NCBI RefSeq assembly: GCF_004361815.1
Contig: NZ_SNWA01000002.1
Coordinates: forward strand, 806,001 to 870,000
Direction: 5' to 3'
DNA: 64,000 nucleotides
From: Paraburkholderia sp. BL10I2N1
Lineage (GTDB): Bacteria; Pseudomonadota; Gammaproteobacteria; Burkholderiales; Burkholderiaceae
Shown here: piece by piece, positions 9,706 to 19,042 of the stretch
Position numbering within the stretch: position 1 is the first letter of the stretch
How the letters are laid out: every line of letters begins with the position of its first letter
Made by a program: the position numbers and the translations under genes
The notes under the pieces: model-generated
Told to the model about the DNA's origin: nothing
Databases searched by the model: none
Seen by the model: only the letters and a program-made list of their open reading frames with translations

Positions 9706-10941
9706 ATGAAGCGTTTTGCGTGGCTTACCGGACCGGCCGCCCTGCTGCTTCTGGGCGGGCTGGTCGTGCTCGAGGGTTCGCTGCGAACGGCCCATCATCT
9801 CGTCTTCGCGCTGCTATGCGTGAGTGTCGCGGCGACCCTGGCCGGCATCGGCTACACGTTGCTGGCAAGCGCGTTGATCCTGCGTTTCTTTGCGCGCCCG
9901 ACTGCGGAGGCAGCAAGCTATCCGCCCGTCACGATCGTCAAGCCGCTGCACGGTGACGAGTGGGACTTGCTCAGCCATCTGTCCAGCTTCTGCCGGCAGG
10001 ACTACCCGGGCGAAGTGCAGTATCTGTTCGGCGTGCATGACCCGGCAGACCCGGCGCTGAAGACGGTCGACGAACTGCGCCGCCGGTTCCCCGACGCGCA
10101 CGTTACAGTGGTCACGGATACACGCCTCCATGGGCCCAACAGGAAAATCAGCAACATTGTGAACATGCTGCCACAGGCTCACCACGATGTGCTGGTCTTC
10201 GCGGACAGCGATGTCAGCGTGAACCCGGACTTTCTGGGTAACGTCGTCGGCGAGCTGGAAAAGCCTGAGGTAGGGCTCGTGACCTGCATCTATCGCGGAA
10301 ATGCGGCCCCGGGCATCTGGGCGCGTCTGTCTGTGAATGCAATCGACTATCACTTTGTTCCCGGCGTGATAACAGGCTTTACATTGGGTCTCGCGCATCC
10401 GTGTTTAGGTCCGACGATTGCGATGCACCGCACCACGCTGGAGAAGATCGGCGGTTTCGAGCAGTTTGCCCATCACCTCGCCGAGGACCATGCGATCGGT
10501 CAAGCCGTACGGATGACCGGCGAGAAAGTTGCGATTCCGCCGTTCACGATTTCCCACGCCTGCGACGAAGCAAGTGCCGCCGAGCTTGTTCAGCATGAAT
10601 TGCGCTGGAGCCGGACTATTCGCACCATCGACGCGGCCGGCCACTTTGGCTCTGCGCTGATGCATCCTTTCGCGTTTGCCATGCTGGCCGTGGCGTTATC
10701 GGACGCGGCAGCCTGGTCATGGCTGCTCGCCGTGGTCGCGCTGCTGTCGCGGTTCTGGTTGAAGTTGCGCTCGGATCATGTCTTGCGGCAACCCCATCAC
10801 GGGCTGTGGTTGCTGCCGATAAGCGACATTACGTCTTTTGGCATTTTTCTCATGAGCTTCCTTTCGACGCGGATAAGCTGGCGTGGCTTCACTTTCAAGG
10901 TGGACGGCGACGGCCTGCTGTGTCCCGTCCAGGACGAATAA
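9706..10941 (+). CDS. hpnI: Hopanoid biosynthesis glycosyltransferase HpnI
   Basis: A 411-residue membrane GT2 enzyme of the ceramide glucosyltransferase type. One or two N-terminal membrane segments come first. The catalytic domain follows with VKPLHGDEWDLL, the metal-binding ADSDVSVNPDFL near residue 165, the HLAEDHAIGQ acceptor motif and a QHELRWSRTIR (Q/RxxRW-type) motif, then C-terminal membrane helices. Family knowledge: HpnI adds N-acetylglucosamine to bacteriohopanetetrol, giving the precursor that HpnK deacetylates. It sits 43 bases after hpnJ and 21 bases before hpnL, so co-transcription is very likely. Confidence 0.92.
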   Translation: MKRFAWLTGPAALLLLGGLVVLEGSLRTAHHLVFALLCVSVAATLAGIGYTLLASALILRFFARPTAEAASYPPVTIVKPLHGDEWDLLSHLSSFCRQDYPGEVQYLFGVHDPADPALKTVDELRRRFPDAHVTVVTDTRLHGPNRKISNIVNMLPQAHHDVLVFADSDVSVNPDFLGNVVGELEKPEVGLVTCIYRGNAAPGIWARLSVNAIDYHFVPGVITGFTLGLAHPCLGPTIAMHRTTLEKIGGFEQFAHHLAEDHAIGQAVRMTGEKVAIPPFTISHACDEASAAELVQHELRWSRTIRTIDAAGHFGSALMHPFAFAMLAVALSDAAAWSWLLAVVALLSRFWLKLRSDHVLRQPHHGLWLLPISDITSFGIFLMSFLSTRISWRGFTFKVDGDGLLCPVQDE

Positions 10942-10962
10942 CGGACGCAGGATGACGACGTA

Positions 10963-12003
10963 ATGAAACATCTGGGGCGAATCACTGCACTTGCTGGACT
11001 GATCGCATCGCTCTGGCTAGTCTGGCGCGACAACCCCGGTGCCGTGCTGGAGCTGATGCGCGCTGCGGGCGGCGGCCTCGTGCTGGCAGGCCTCGCGCAC
11101 GTGCTACCGATGCTCGCGAACGCGCGGGACTGGCAATCCCTGATACGCAGCGGCGACCGGCCGCGCCTGTTGACCATGCTGCGGCTGGTATGGATCCGCG
11201 AATCGATAAACTGCATGCTGCCCGTCGCACGGGTCGGTGGTGAGATCGTGGCGTTCCGGCTGATGCGCCGGCACGGATTGCGCCCGTCCACGGCAGTGGC
11301 CAGCCTGATTGTCGATACGCAACTCACGCTGATCAGCCAGTTGATGTTCACGATGGTCGGCATCGGCTTCCTGTTCGCGCACGCGGCGTCCGGCACGCTG
11401 CGTCTCGCCGGCAATCTGGCCTGGGGGATCGTCGCGCTTACGCCGCTTCTGGTGCTGTTCTCGCTGGTTCAGCATGCCAGCCCCTTCGAACGGCTGACAC
11501 GGCTGCTGAACCGCGTGACGAGCGGGAAGCTTGCCGCGCTGGTCGGCCAATCGGCGCACATCGACAAGTCGATCAAGCTCATCTGGCGCCGGCGCGGGGC
11601 GGTCCTCCGCTATCTGTTCATCTGGCAGCCGCTCCAGTGCTTCGGAATCTCGTTCGAGATCTGGCTCGCGCTGCATTTTCTCGGGGCGCACATCAGCTTT
11701 ACCGAAGCCGTGGTGATCGAATCGCTGATCCAGGCGATCAGCAGCGCGGCCTTTTTTGTGCCGGGCGGTCTGGGGGTTCAGGAAGGCGCCTTCATCGTGA
11801 TCGGCGGCGCGCTCGGCCTCGATCCGACGACCAGTCTCGCGTTGGCGGGCGCACGCCGCATTCGAGACCTGCTCGTCTTTGTGCCTGGCCTCGTCGCCTG
11901 GCAACTCGCCGAATCGTCCGGGCTTGCGCGGACCCGCCTCGCAGACGCGCGAGCGCGACTGTCGCGGGCGAGCGGGGGTGTGACCGAAAACTCCCGCACG
12001 TGA
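10963..12003 (+). CDS. hpnL: Hopanoid-associated membrane protein HpnL (LPG synthase TM-domain family)
   Basis: A 346-residue polytopic protein resembling the transmembrane flippase half of lysylphosphatidylglycerol synthases (about eight membrane helices). Characteristic sequence includes RESINCMLPVARVGGEIVAF near residue 80 and FFVPGGLGVQEGAF near residue 265, both hallmarks of the family. It is the third gene of the hopanoid run and is presumed to help move or handle hopanoids at the inner membrane; no reaction is proven. The ATG at 10963 has only a weak ribosome site. The TGA stop is embedded in the left arm of the hairpin at 12000-12033. Confidence 0.88.
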   Translation: MKHLGRITALAGLIASLWLVWRDNPGAVLELMRAAGGGLVLAGLAHVLPMLANARDWQSLIRSGDRPRLLTMLRLVWIRESINCMLPVARVGGEIVAFRLMRRHGLRPSTAVASLIVDTQLTLISQLMFTMVGIGFLFAHAASGTLRLAGNLAWGIVALTPLLVLFSLVQHASPFERLTRLLNRVTSGKLAALVGQSAHIDKSIKLIWRRRGAVLRYLFIWQPLQCFGISFEIWLALHFLGAHISFTEAVVIESLIQAISSAAFFVPGGLGVQEGAFIVIGGALGLDPTTSLALAGARRIRDLLVFVPGLVAWQLAESSGLARTRLADARARLSRASGGVTENSRT

Positions 12004-12033
12004 AGGGGCGGCTGGCTTCAGCCGCCCCTTCAC
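12000..12033. terminator. Perfect 15-bp hairpin after hpnL
   Basis: GTGAAGGGGCGGCTG, loop GCTT, then CAGCCGCCCCTTCAC: a perfect 15-bp inverted repeat. It includes the hpnL stop codon in its left arm and lies 17 bases from the stop of the convergent gene at 12051, so it probably acts on both strands. There is no T run after it on either strand. Confidence 0.75.
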
Positions 12034-12050
12034 GTGCCCAAAGGTTGCGC

Positions 12051-12461
12051 TCAGGCTTTCCCGCTCACACGGTCCATGACGGCAAGCAGATCGGTGAGTG
12101 ACTGCCTGCACGCTCTCGCGTCCGGCGCGCTGGCGCGCAATGCCTCAAGGGCCCGGTCGATTGCCTTGTCGACCGTGTGCCAGTCGGCAGCCGAATGCGG
12201 CTTGAGGGATGGCTCCGCCTCGTCCCAGGACGTTTCCAGGTCCTTGATGCGCGCCTTAGCGCCGGCAAGATCGCCCTTGTCGACCCGCGCAGCGGTGTCG
12301 ACCACGATCGCTCGAAATGGCGAGATGTCGCCCAGCTTCGATGCGGTTGCCGCTTCGGCAGACGCAATGACCATGCCGTGAGGCGAAATCGGCGCTGCAC
12401 CCAGAAGGGCCAGTACCAGAAGTGGTGCGACTATGCTCGTGCCGCGCTTTACCTTGATCAT
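12051..12461 (-). CDS. Secreted helical hypothetical protein (136 aa)
   Basis: Starts behind a strong GGAGAG ribosome site. The N-terminus (about 35 residues, ending in ASAEAAT) is a signal peptide with a long hydrophobic core. The mature part is mostly amphipathic helix: [20 protein letters not shown], then [20 protein letters not shown], and a C-terminal [20 protein letters not shown]. It lies immediately downstream of the COG4705-type membrane protein at 12538-13335 on the same strand (76 bases apart), so the two may be an operon acting together in the envelope. Homologues are sometimes loosely labelled histidine kinases, but no kinase domain is visible. Function unknown. Confidence 0.75.
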   Translation of the reverse strand: MIKVKRGTSIVAPLLVLALLGAAPISPHGMVIASAEAATASKLGDISPFRAIVVDTAARVDKGDLAGAKARIKDLETSWDEAEPSLKPHSAADWHTVDKAIDRALEALRASAPDARACRQSLTDLLAVMDRVSGKA

Positions 12462-12537
12462 CTGTTCTCTCCTTAACGATGGACCCGCCGGAAGCGGATC
12501 GAGCTATCAATGCGGCATCCTGTGCCTTGCTGCAGGG

Positions 12538-13335
12538 TCACGTCTCGTCTCCTGCCCCTACCCGCTGCGTCGAGCGGTCGTCGCCGAGACTCACGAAGAG
12601 CACCAGAGCGACGATCACGCTCAGGAAGACGACGCTTGTCTGAACGTTGCCGAGTCCAAGGCCACCGTACGTCCGCGCCTGGGACAGCAGATCACCCAGC
12701 GACGCACCCAGGGGACGCGTCAGGATGTAGGCCAGCCAGAAGGTCAGTACCGGGTTGGCGCCGAGATACCGGGCGCCCGCGATGACAGCGATGATTGCGC
12801 CGAACGACACAACGCCAAGCGTAAAACCAAGGCCAAGCGCTTCAGTCGCCAGATCACCGGCAGCTGTGCCGAGCGCGAAAGTGAACAGGATGGCGGCCCA
12901 GTAGAACAGTTCTCTGCGCCTCGTCACGATCGTGTGGATGGACAGGGTTCGTTCGATCCGGTACCAGAAGGCGAAGGTGGTGGCCAAAGCCACACCGAAG
13001 CAGGCCGTGCTGACGTACAGACTGACGCCCAGGCCGTCTGTGAGCGCGTCGGTGATCTGTGTTCCGACTACACTGACCAGCACGACGGTCAACCAGTAAA
13101 TCCACGGGACGTACCCGCGTGAACGAAGCTGGAGAAGCAGCGCGGCTATCAACAGGGACGACATCAGTGCGCCCGTGATGGCCGTGCCGAGCCCCACGTG
13201 GACCGCCAGATAATCTGCACCGGTCTCGCCAACAGTCGTCGACATGATCTTGATGATCCAGAAGACGAGCGTCACTTCCGGTACCTTGTTGAGCATGCGT
13301 ACGACGGGTCTTTTCACGGGTATGGTCAAGGGCAT
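12538..13335 (-). CDS. COG4705-type polytopic membrane protein
   Basis: A roughly 265-residue integral membrane protein made of about eight hydrophobic helices in two similar halves. The first half has NKVPEVTLVFWIIKIMSTTV and GETGADYL; the second has the matching GTAAGDLATEALGLGFTLGV and the tail FWLAYILTRPLGASLGDLLS. The repeated G(E/D)xxxD motif in membrane helices is typical of this uncharacterised family. The start is uncertain: the ATG at 13335 touches an AAGGAG, upstream in-frame starts exist up to 13437, and the family often begins near MLNKVPE. It is followed by a secreted helical protein on the same strand. Confidence 0.8.
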   Translation of the reverse strand: MPLTIPVKRPVVRMLNKVPEVTLVFWIIKIMSTTVGETGADYLAVHVGLGTAITGALMSSLLIAALLLQLRSRGYVPWIYWLTVVLVSVVGTQITDALTDGLGVSLYVSTACFGVALATTFAFWYRIERTLSIHTIVTRRRELFYWAAILFTFALGTAAGDLATEALGLGFTLGVVSFGAIIAVIAGARYLGANPVLTFWLAYILTRPLGASLGDLLSQARTYGGLGLGNVQTSVVFLSVIVALVLFVSLGDDRSTQRVGAGDET

Positions 13336-13653
13336 CTCCTTTTGAGCGTCGGCTTCCGGCAACATCCGGCATGAGTAGAGCGGCTGCGATCGCCGCGGTG
13401 TAGCAGGCTCATGCCGGGAACTTCGATTCGTCGACACTGTATGTCGCGCCGGCTTAAGAGAGACTTATCCGGCGAGACCCAGCGGCTCGCCATACGGCAA
13501 TACCGGAGCCATGCGTGAACACCGGCAGCCACGCAAAATGATGCTCGCGACTTTGCGCAATCCGTCGCGGGTATCTATCATGCGACGTGTCAGGCATGCA
13601 TCTTCGATGCTGCGACCTGGGAAACCAACATGGCGGACTCTGAGGGACTCGGT

Positions 13654-14163
13654 ATGAACTGCCCAAGTCGGATCTTTCGTTGTGCCGCCACCGCCCTGTT
13701 GTTGGGCCTGTGTGTGCCTGCTTTTGCGGACGCGCAGCTTGAAGGTACGAGCTGGACGATGGTGCGCTTTCAGTCGATGGACGACAGCGTGCTGACACCC
13801 GCTGATCCGACCCGCTACACCTTGGGATTTGCGGGCCACGGGCGCCTCAGGATTCGGGCTGACTGCAATAAGGCTCAGGCGGGATGGAAGACTGACGACG
13901 CGAGTTCGTTGCGCATCAGCCACATGGTGATGACTCGGGTGCGTTGCTCAAAACGTTCGCTCAGCGCCCGCTTTCTTCGGGACCTCGCCTACGTGCGCAC
14001 CTACACGTTTCGGGACGACCACCTGTTTCTCGCGCTCAAAGCCGACGCTGGAATCTATGAGTTTGCGCCAATGACCGGCGGTACTGCGCACGCGCCGTTA
14101 CACACCCAGACGCGGCCGCCGGCCGATTCCGGCAATCCGCCTCTGTGCGTCGCCAAAGGGTAG
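13654..14163 (+). CDS. Secreted META-domain (HslJ-like) protein
   Basis: A 169-residue exported protein. The chosen start (13654) follows GAGGGA; an upstream in-frame ATG at 13630 would precede the signal peptide without reason. The signal peptide ends near VPAFADA. The mature domain opens with LEGTSWTMVRFQSMDD and contains YTLGFAGHGRLRIRADCNKA, which match the META/HslJ fold (LxGTxW...F...G...G.aGCN). A later region reads VMTRVRCSKRSLSARFLRDL, where family members have a conserved MTRMAC segment. HslJ-type proteins are envelope stress proteins. Its transcription converges on the protease gene at 14298. Confidence 0.8.
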   Translation: MNCPSRIFRCAATALLLGLCVPAFADAQLEGTSWTMVRFQSMDDSVLTPADPTRYTLGFAGHGRLRIRADCNKAQAGWKTDDASSLRISHMVMTRVRCSKRSLSARFLRDLAYVRTYTFRDDHLFLALKADAGIYEFAPMTGGTAHAPLHTQTRPPADSGNPPLCVAKG

Positions 14164-14170
14164 CGTCAAC

Positions 14171-14190
14171 CATGGGTTCTACAACCCATG
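14171..14190. terminator. Short hairpin after META-protein gene
   Basis: CATGGGTT - CTAC - AACCCATG, an 8-bp perfect stem eight bases after the stop codon, followed by no T tract. A plausible weak terminator between convergent genes. Confidence 0.4.
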
Positions 14191-14297
14191 ACATGCACGG
14201 TCTCCTGCCCTCGATATGCCCCCCGCAGTTCAGCAAGCCGATGGTGCCACGCTGCCCGTCTCTGCTCGCGCGACCCAGGCCGCCCGCGCCGCAGTGT

Positions 14298-15800
14298 TCA
14301 TCGAAGCTTGACCGAAACAAAGCTGCGCGCGTGGTTGCGCTGGATCAGCACCGCCACCACTTTCCCAGCCCTTGCTTCGAGCTCGGTCACCTGCTCCTGC
14401 GATTCGACCAGCGTATCGTTGAGCGACAGGACGATATCTCCCGGCTGGATGCCGGCGCTTGCCGCAGGTTCATGAACCTCATCCACCATCAGACCTACCG
14501 CGAGATCGATCGTGCGCCGCTCGTCCTCGCTCAGCGGATGCATGATCAGGCCCAGGCGATCTGCCCCGCTGGCCTGGCTTGTTCCAGCGTTGGCGACTTT
14601 CCCGGACGTGCCGATGACGACCGTTAGCAGCATCGGTCTTCGATTGCGGACGACCTTGAGCGCGGCTTTCGTCCCCGGCGGCAGCGCAGCAGCGTCCTCC
14701 GCGAGTTCGGCAGAGCGATCGATCGGCTTGTCGCCGATCTGTACGATGACGTCGCCTGCCTTGAGGCCGCTCGCGGCCGCCGGTGTGCCGGGCCCGACGG
14801 TATTGACCAGCGCGCCCGCCGGCCGCGTCAAACCAAAGGCCGCCGCCAGCCCCGGGCCGACGTCCTGCACCTCCACGCCAAGGCCTCCCGGCGACACTTT
14901 GAGCTCGCTTTGCAACTGCGCCTGCAACTGTGATTGCACCTGCGCTTCTACCTTGATCGCCAGGTTGATCGGGATCGCGAAGGTCAGGCTGGGATACCTG
15001 TCCCCGTCCGCGTAAATCTGCACGTGGATGCCGACTACCTCGCCAGCACGGTTAAACACAGGGCCGCCCGAGTTGTCCGGATTGACGGAGACATCGGTTT
15101 GAATAAAGGGGAAGGTGCTGCCGTCCGGCAGCATGCGAGATGTGGCGCTGACAAGGCCGGCGGTGACCGTATTCTCGAAGCTGTCGGGCGAGCCGATCGT
15201 CATCACCTGTTCACCGACACGCACCCGCGACGAATCGCCAAGTTTGACGGTGGGAAGCTTCGTGCCCTCGATCTGGAGCACCGCGACGTCGCTCTGCGCA
15301 TCGACCGCCAGGACTTTTGCCTTGAACTCGCGTCGATCGGTCAGTCGCACGGTCAGTGCCTCCGCCTGATCCACCACATGAGCGGTGGTCAGAATGAGGC
15401 CATCGGAACTCACGATGAAGCCGGAACCGGTACCGGACATAGCGCGCGGCGAACTGTCCTGAGACTGCGGCTGCGTCGCCATGCGCTTGAAGAACACGAA
15501 AATGGGATCGTCGATATCGATGGGTTGGGTGGCTGGCGCCGACGTCTGTTGCTGCGGGCCAGTCGTGCTGATATTGACGACGGCAGGCCCGTATCGCTCC
15601 ACGATAGTGGGGAAGTCGACCTGCGCCGCTGGGGCAGCATGCGCCGCAGAGGCGGCCTGCGCAACGCGCTTCTCCTTCACAGGCTGCGGCGGCGTCGTGC
15701 TCGCGGCGATCGCCGCGGGCGGCAGGCACGCATAGCCTGTGACGACGATCGCCATCACGGTAGCGCAACGCAGGGTCCGGGCAAGAGTCTGATGAGACAC
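14298..15800 (-). CDS. HtrA/DegP-family periplasmic serine protease with altered oxyanion-hole motif
   Basis: A 500-residue exported Do-type protease starting at GTG (15800) behind GGAGGTG. It has a signal peptide (cleavage near AIAAS), a trypsin-like domain and two PDZ domains (GLGVEVQDVGPGL near 290 and LGLIMHPLSEDER near 410). The catalytic His (TTAHVVD) and Asp (AQSDVAVL) are present, and Ser lies in NPDNSGGPV. The usual motif is NPGNSGGPL, so the glycine that forms part of the oxyanion hole is Asp here, which may lower or alter activity. Family role: periplasmic protein quality control. No linked rseA/mucB-like genes. A decayed relative is at 56870-57715 and shares the NPDN sequence. Confidence 0.9.
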   Translation of the reverse strand: MSHQTLARTLRCATVMAIVVTGYACLPPAAIAASTTPPQPVKEKRVAQAASAAHAAPAAQVDFPTIVERYGPAVVNISTTGPQQQTSAPATQPIDIDDPIFVFFKRMATQPQSQDSSPRAMSGTGSGFIVSSDGLILTTAHVVDQAEALTVRLTDRREFKAKVLAVDAQSDVAVLQIEGTKLPTVKLGDSSRVRVGEQVMTIGSPDSFENTVTAGLVSATSRMLPDGSTFPFIQTDVSVNPDNSGGPVFNRAGEVVGIHVQIYADGDRYPSLTFAIPINLAIKVEAQVQSQLQAQLQSELKVSPGGLGVEVQDVGPGLAAAFGLTRPAGALVNTVGPGTPAAASGLKAGDVIVQIGDKPIDRSAELAEDAAALPPGTKAALKVVRNRRPMLLTVVIGTSGKVANAGTSQASGADRLGLIMHPLSEDERRTIDLAVGLMVDEVHEPAASAGIQPGDIVLSLNDTLVESQEQVTELEARAGKVVAVLIQRNHARSFVSVKLR

Positions 15801-16137
15801 AGTGCACCTCCAGGTCTGTCGTTATGCCGGGACCGGGCGCATGAGGCGCCGGGGGCTAACAGGCACTGATGGGTAAATTATGGGCGCACCGTAACCGTCC
15901 AGTGTGACAAAGCGCACGAACAAGATCGAAAACAAAAATTGCGCGGAGGGCATGCGGCTTGCCTTGTCATCCGCATGCAAGATTCACGGATGCCAACGGA
16001 TGGGATTGCCCCCTGGACCCGTGCGGTTGGTGGCGATATACATATCGATGTCGGGCACTGCGCCGCGCCCGGTCGTTGATCGGTCTGCCGACCCCATAGC
16101 CGTTGCGCGGGCGCGTGTCCCGTCTGCGGATCGAGAC
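15801..16137. other. Non-coding region between protease and arc locus
   Basis: Holds the upstream region of the protease gene. I see no recognisable gene; short ORFs here lack ribosome sites and domains. Confidence 0.45.
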
Positions 16138-16311
16138 TCAGTCATCCGCGCCTGGTGCGGTGGTGTGCGTTGAAGCCGGCGGCGGAATTGCCGGAACGCG
16201 CGGCATCCGGATCCCAGCGTACGCGTTGGCCACGGTCAGAAGCGGGCTCACCAAGCAGAAAACGGCCTTGTAGCCGCCCGCCACAACATCGGCGATGGCG
16301 GCACGGTCGCG
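16138..16311 (-). pseudogene. C-terminal membrane-protein fragment fused behind arcA stop (possible MFS remnant)
   Basis: Immediately after the arcA stop codon the same frame stays open for 57 more codons. It encodes an Ala/Val-rich amphipathic then hydrophobic stretch (IADVVAGGYKAVFCLVSPLL) followed by a basic and Pro-rich tail. This looks like the last membrane helix and cytoplasmic tail of an MFS-type exporter, without start codon or ribosome site. It occupies the place where arcB would be expected, so it probably marks the edge of a deletion. The family assignment is tentative. Confidence 0.3.
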
Positions 16312-17571
16312 CTAGTAATCCACCGCGTCACGCACGATCGGACAGGTCATGCAGTGACCGCCGCCACGTCCGCGACCCAGCTCCGCACCGACGATCGTCA
16401 CGACCTCGATGCCTTCCTTGCGCAGCAGCGTGTTCGTGTACGTGTTGCGGTCGTACGCGAAGACCACGCCCGGCGATGCGCACACCAGGTTCGCGCCGCT
16501 GTCCCACTGCGTGCGTTCACGCTGGTAGTCGCTGCCGCCCGCCTCGACCACGCGCAGCTTCTTTAACCCCAGCGCGTCGGCCACCACATCGACGAAAGGC
16601 TTTTCTTCCTTGTGCAGTTCCACCCCGCTCGGGTGGCTACTCGGGCGATACGAGAACGTGCGCGTCTGGTTCATGAAGTCCGGTGCCAGCAGCACGCAGT
16701 CGCGGTCCGCGAAGGTGAACACCGTGTCCAGGTGCATCGCCGCGCGGATCTTCGGCATCGCCGCCACGATCACCCGCTCGGCCGCCCCCTTCCTGAACAG
16801 CGTCGCGGCAAGCTGGCTGATGGCCTGGCGCGACGTGCGCTCGCTCATGCCGATCAGCACGACGCCCTTGCCGATCGGCATCACGTCGCCGCCTTCCAGC
16901 GTCGCCAGCCCGTGATCCTCGGTCGGGTCGCCCCACCACACGTTGACCTTGCCGGCAAAGTCCGGATGAAACCGGTAGATCGCCGCCGTGAGGATGGTTT
17001 CCTCATGGCGCGCCGGCCAGTACAACGCATTGAGCGTCACGCCGCCGTAGATCCAGCAGGTGGTGTCGCGCGTGTACAGGGTGTTCGGCAACGGCGGCAG
17101 CAGGTACTCCGTCGTCCCGGCGGCCTCGCGCACCATCGCCAGCGCCTTGCCGCCGTGTGCTTCCGGAAAGTCGTGGGTCGACAGCCCGCCAATCAGCGTC
17201 TCGGCCAGCTTGCGGTTGTCCAGCCCCTCCAGATAGCTCCTGAGTTCGTCGATGAAGCCCAGCCCGACCTGATTCGGCACCACCTGGTTGTCGAGAATCC
17301 ATTTCTTGCCCTCGGCCACCGCCACGGTCTCGGCCAGCAGGTTGTGCATTTCCAGCACCTCGACGCCCCGGTCGCGCATCTTGGTGATGAAATCGAAGTG
17401 GTCGCGCTTCGCGTTCTCGACCCACAGCACATCGTCGAACAGCAGTTCATCGCAATTGCTCGGCGTCAGCCGCGAATGCGCCAGACCCGGCGCGCAGACC
17501 ATCACCTTGCGCAATTGCCCAACTTCCGAGTACACGCCCAACCCAGCCTGATTCACATCGGTGTTCGCCAT
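16312..17571 (-). CDS. arcA: Arginine deiminase ArcA
   Basis: A 419-residue full-length arginine deiminase converting L-arginine to citrulline and ammonia. The catalytic residues are visible: Asp/Glu of the FPEAHGGK and [11 protein letters not shown] segments, the His of [11 protein letters not shown], and the nucleophilic Cys of [11 protein letters not shown] near the C-terminus. Start is the ATG at 17571 behind CGGAGG. It lies 49 bases after arcD on the same strand, the normal arcD-arcA order. arcB (ornithine carbamoyltransferase) and arcC (carbamate kinase), needed for ATP gain, do not follow; a membrane-protein fragment does. Without them the pair could still release ammonia for acid resistance. 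Confidence 0.95.
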   Translation of the reverse strand: MANTDVNQAGLGVYSEVGQLRKVMVCAPGLAHSRLTPSNCDELLFDDVLWVENAKRDHFDFITKMRDRGVEVLEMHNLLAETVAVAEGKKWILDNQVVPNQVGLGFIDELRSYLEGLDNRKLAETLIGGLSTHDFPEAHGGKALAMVREAAGTTEYLLPPLPNTLYTRDTTCWIYGGVTLNALYWPARHEETILTAAIYRFHPDFAGKVNVWWGDPTEDHGLATLEGGDVMPIGKGVVLIGMSERTSRQAISQLAATLFRKGAAERVIVAAMPKIRAAMHLDTVFTFADRDCVLLAPDFMNQTRTFSYRPSSHPSGVELHKEEKPFVDVVADALGLKKLRVVEAGGSDYQRERTQWDSGANLVCASPGVVFAYDRNTYTNTLLRKEGIEVVTIVGAELGRGRGGGHCMTCPIVRDAVDY

Positions 17572-17620
17572 GATGGCCTCCGAAATTTCAGTATCCACCG
17601 GCTGTATCCAGTCGGAGTAA

Positions 17621-19042
17621 CTAGAGGGTGATCAACCCTGTCGCCATGCCATAAATACCGACGACGGCACCGATGACGGTGACGAAGAAAATGATCCAGT
17701 CCGAAGCGATAAAGACGGTCTTGTTCTGTTCGCGCCTTGCCCAGATATACAGAATCGTGCCGGGCGCATACAGCACGGCAGAAAGCAGGATGAACTTCAG
17801 CCCTCCAGCATAAATCATGAAGATCGTGTAAATCACGGCGATAGTGGCCATGATCAGGTCGCGCCTGCGCTCCTCGGGGCGTATTTCATATGTCTCGCCG
17901 CGTCTGGAAATCATGAAGCCGTACGCCGCCACGAACAGGTACGGGATCAACGACGTGGCGCTGGTGAGGTTGAGCATCAGCGCGAACGCGTCGCGCGAGA
18001 AGTACGTGCTCATGACGAGCAACTGCACGACGATGTTGGTCAGCCACAGCGCGTTGGCCGGCACCTTGTTGGCGTTCTCTTTGGCGAAGATCGCTGGCAT
18101 GTCATCGGTCTTCGCTGCGGTGAACAACACTTCGGCACAGATCAGCGACCAGGCCAGATAGGCGCCAAGCACGGAAACGATCAGACCCACGCTGACGAAG
18201 ACCGCCCCCCAGTGACCCACCACCGATTCCAGCACCGCCGCCATCGAAGGTTGGCGCATGCCCGCGATGTCCGCGCGCTGCAGCGCGGCATAGGGAAGCA
18301 TCGTCACAAGCACCATCAGCGCCGACACGCCGATGAAGCCAAAAATCGTGGCGCGGCCGACGTCCGCGCGCTCCTTCGCGTAACGCGAATACACGCTCGC
18401 CCCCTCGATGCCGATGAACACGAACACCGTGACCAGCATGGTCGCGCGCACCTGCTGGAAGAGATTCCCCTCCAGCCCGCCACCGTAGAAATTCGCGCTG
18501 AACACGTTCATCCTGAACGCAAAGATCATGATCACGATGAACACCAGAATCGGAACGATCTTGGCCACCGTTACGATACTGTTAATAAAGGCGGCCTGCT
18601 GCACGCCTTTCAGGATCATGAAGTGAAACAGCCAGATCCCGATCGAGGCGACCACGATCGCCACGAGCGTATTACCGTCGCCGAAGACCGGGAAGAACGC
18701 ACCGAGCGTCGACTTGATCAGCACCCAGTAGGAGACATTGCCGATGCAGCTGCCGATCCAGTAGCCGAAGGCTGAGAGGAAGCCCGGGTAGTCGCCAAAG
18801 CCCGCCTTGGCATACGCAAACACACCGGCGTCCAGATCGGGCTTGCGCTCGGCAAGCGCTTGGAACACCCGCGCCAGCATGTACATGCCGGTACCCGCAA
18901 TGAGCCACGCGACGAGCGCGCCCAACGGCCCGGTCGCATTCGCAAAAGTCCGAGGCAGAGAGAAAATCCCCGCGCCGACCATCCCGCCCACCACCATCGC
19001 CGTGAGTTGCATGCGCGACATTTTTTGCTCTGTGGAAGCCAT
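17621..19042 (-). CDS. arcD: Arginine:ornithine antiporter ArcD, APC superfamily
   Basis: A 473-residue transporter with about 12-13 membrane helices. The N-terminal signature of basic amino-acid antiporters is clear: [20 protein letters not shown], with the GxGIF substrate-binding turn in helix 1, and [19 protein letters not shown] in helix 6 with the conserved Glu. It should exchange external arginine for ornithine, but with arcB absent nearby the exported product could instead be citrulline or another amino acid. First gene of a two-gene unit with arcA. Confidence 0.92.
   Translation of the reverse strand: MASTEQKMSRMQLTAMVVGGMVGAGIFSLPRTFANATGPLGALVAWLIAGTGMYMLARVFQALAERKPDLDAGVFAYAKAGFGDYPGFLSAFGYWIGSCIGNVSYWVLIKSTLGAFFPVFGDGNTLVAIVVASIGIWLFHFMILKGVQQAAFINSIVTVAKIVPILVFIVIMIFAFRMNVFSANFYGGGLEGNLFQQVRATMLVTVFVFIGIEGASVYSRYAKERADVGRATIFGFIGVSALMVLVTMLPYAALQRADIAGMRQPSMAAVLESVVGHWGAVFVSVGLIVSVLGAYLAWSLICAEVLFTAAKTDDMPAIFAKENANKVPANALWLTNIVVQLLVMSTYFSRDAFALMLNLTSATSLIPYLFVAAYGFMISRRGETYEIRPEERRRDLIMATIAVIYTIFMIYAGGLKFILLSAVLYAPGTILYIWARREQNKTVFIASDWIIFFVTVIGAVVGIYGMATGLITL

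Noticed and set aside
8268..9707. 479-codon ORF antisense to hpnJ
   Set aside because: Mirror of a G+C-rich gene; Arg/Val/Asp-rich composition, no family, and the sense strand encodes a clear radical SAM protein.
11104..12111. 335-codon ORF antisense to hpnL
   Set aside because: Shadow frame crossing the terminator hairpin; no start signal or domain.
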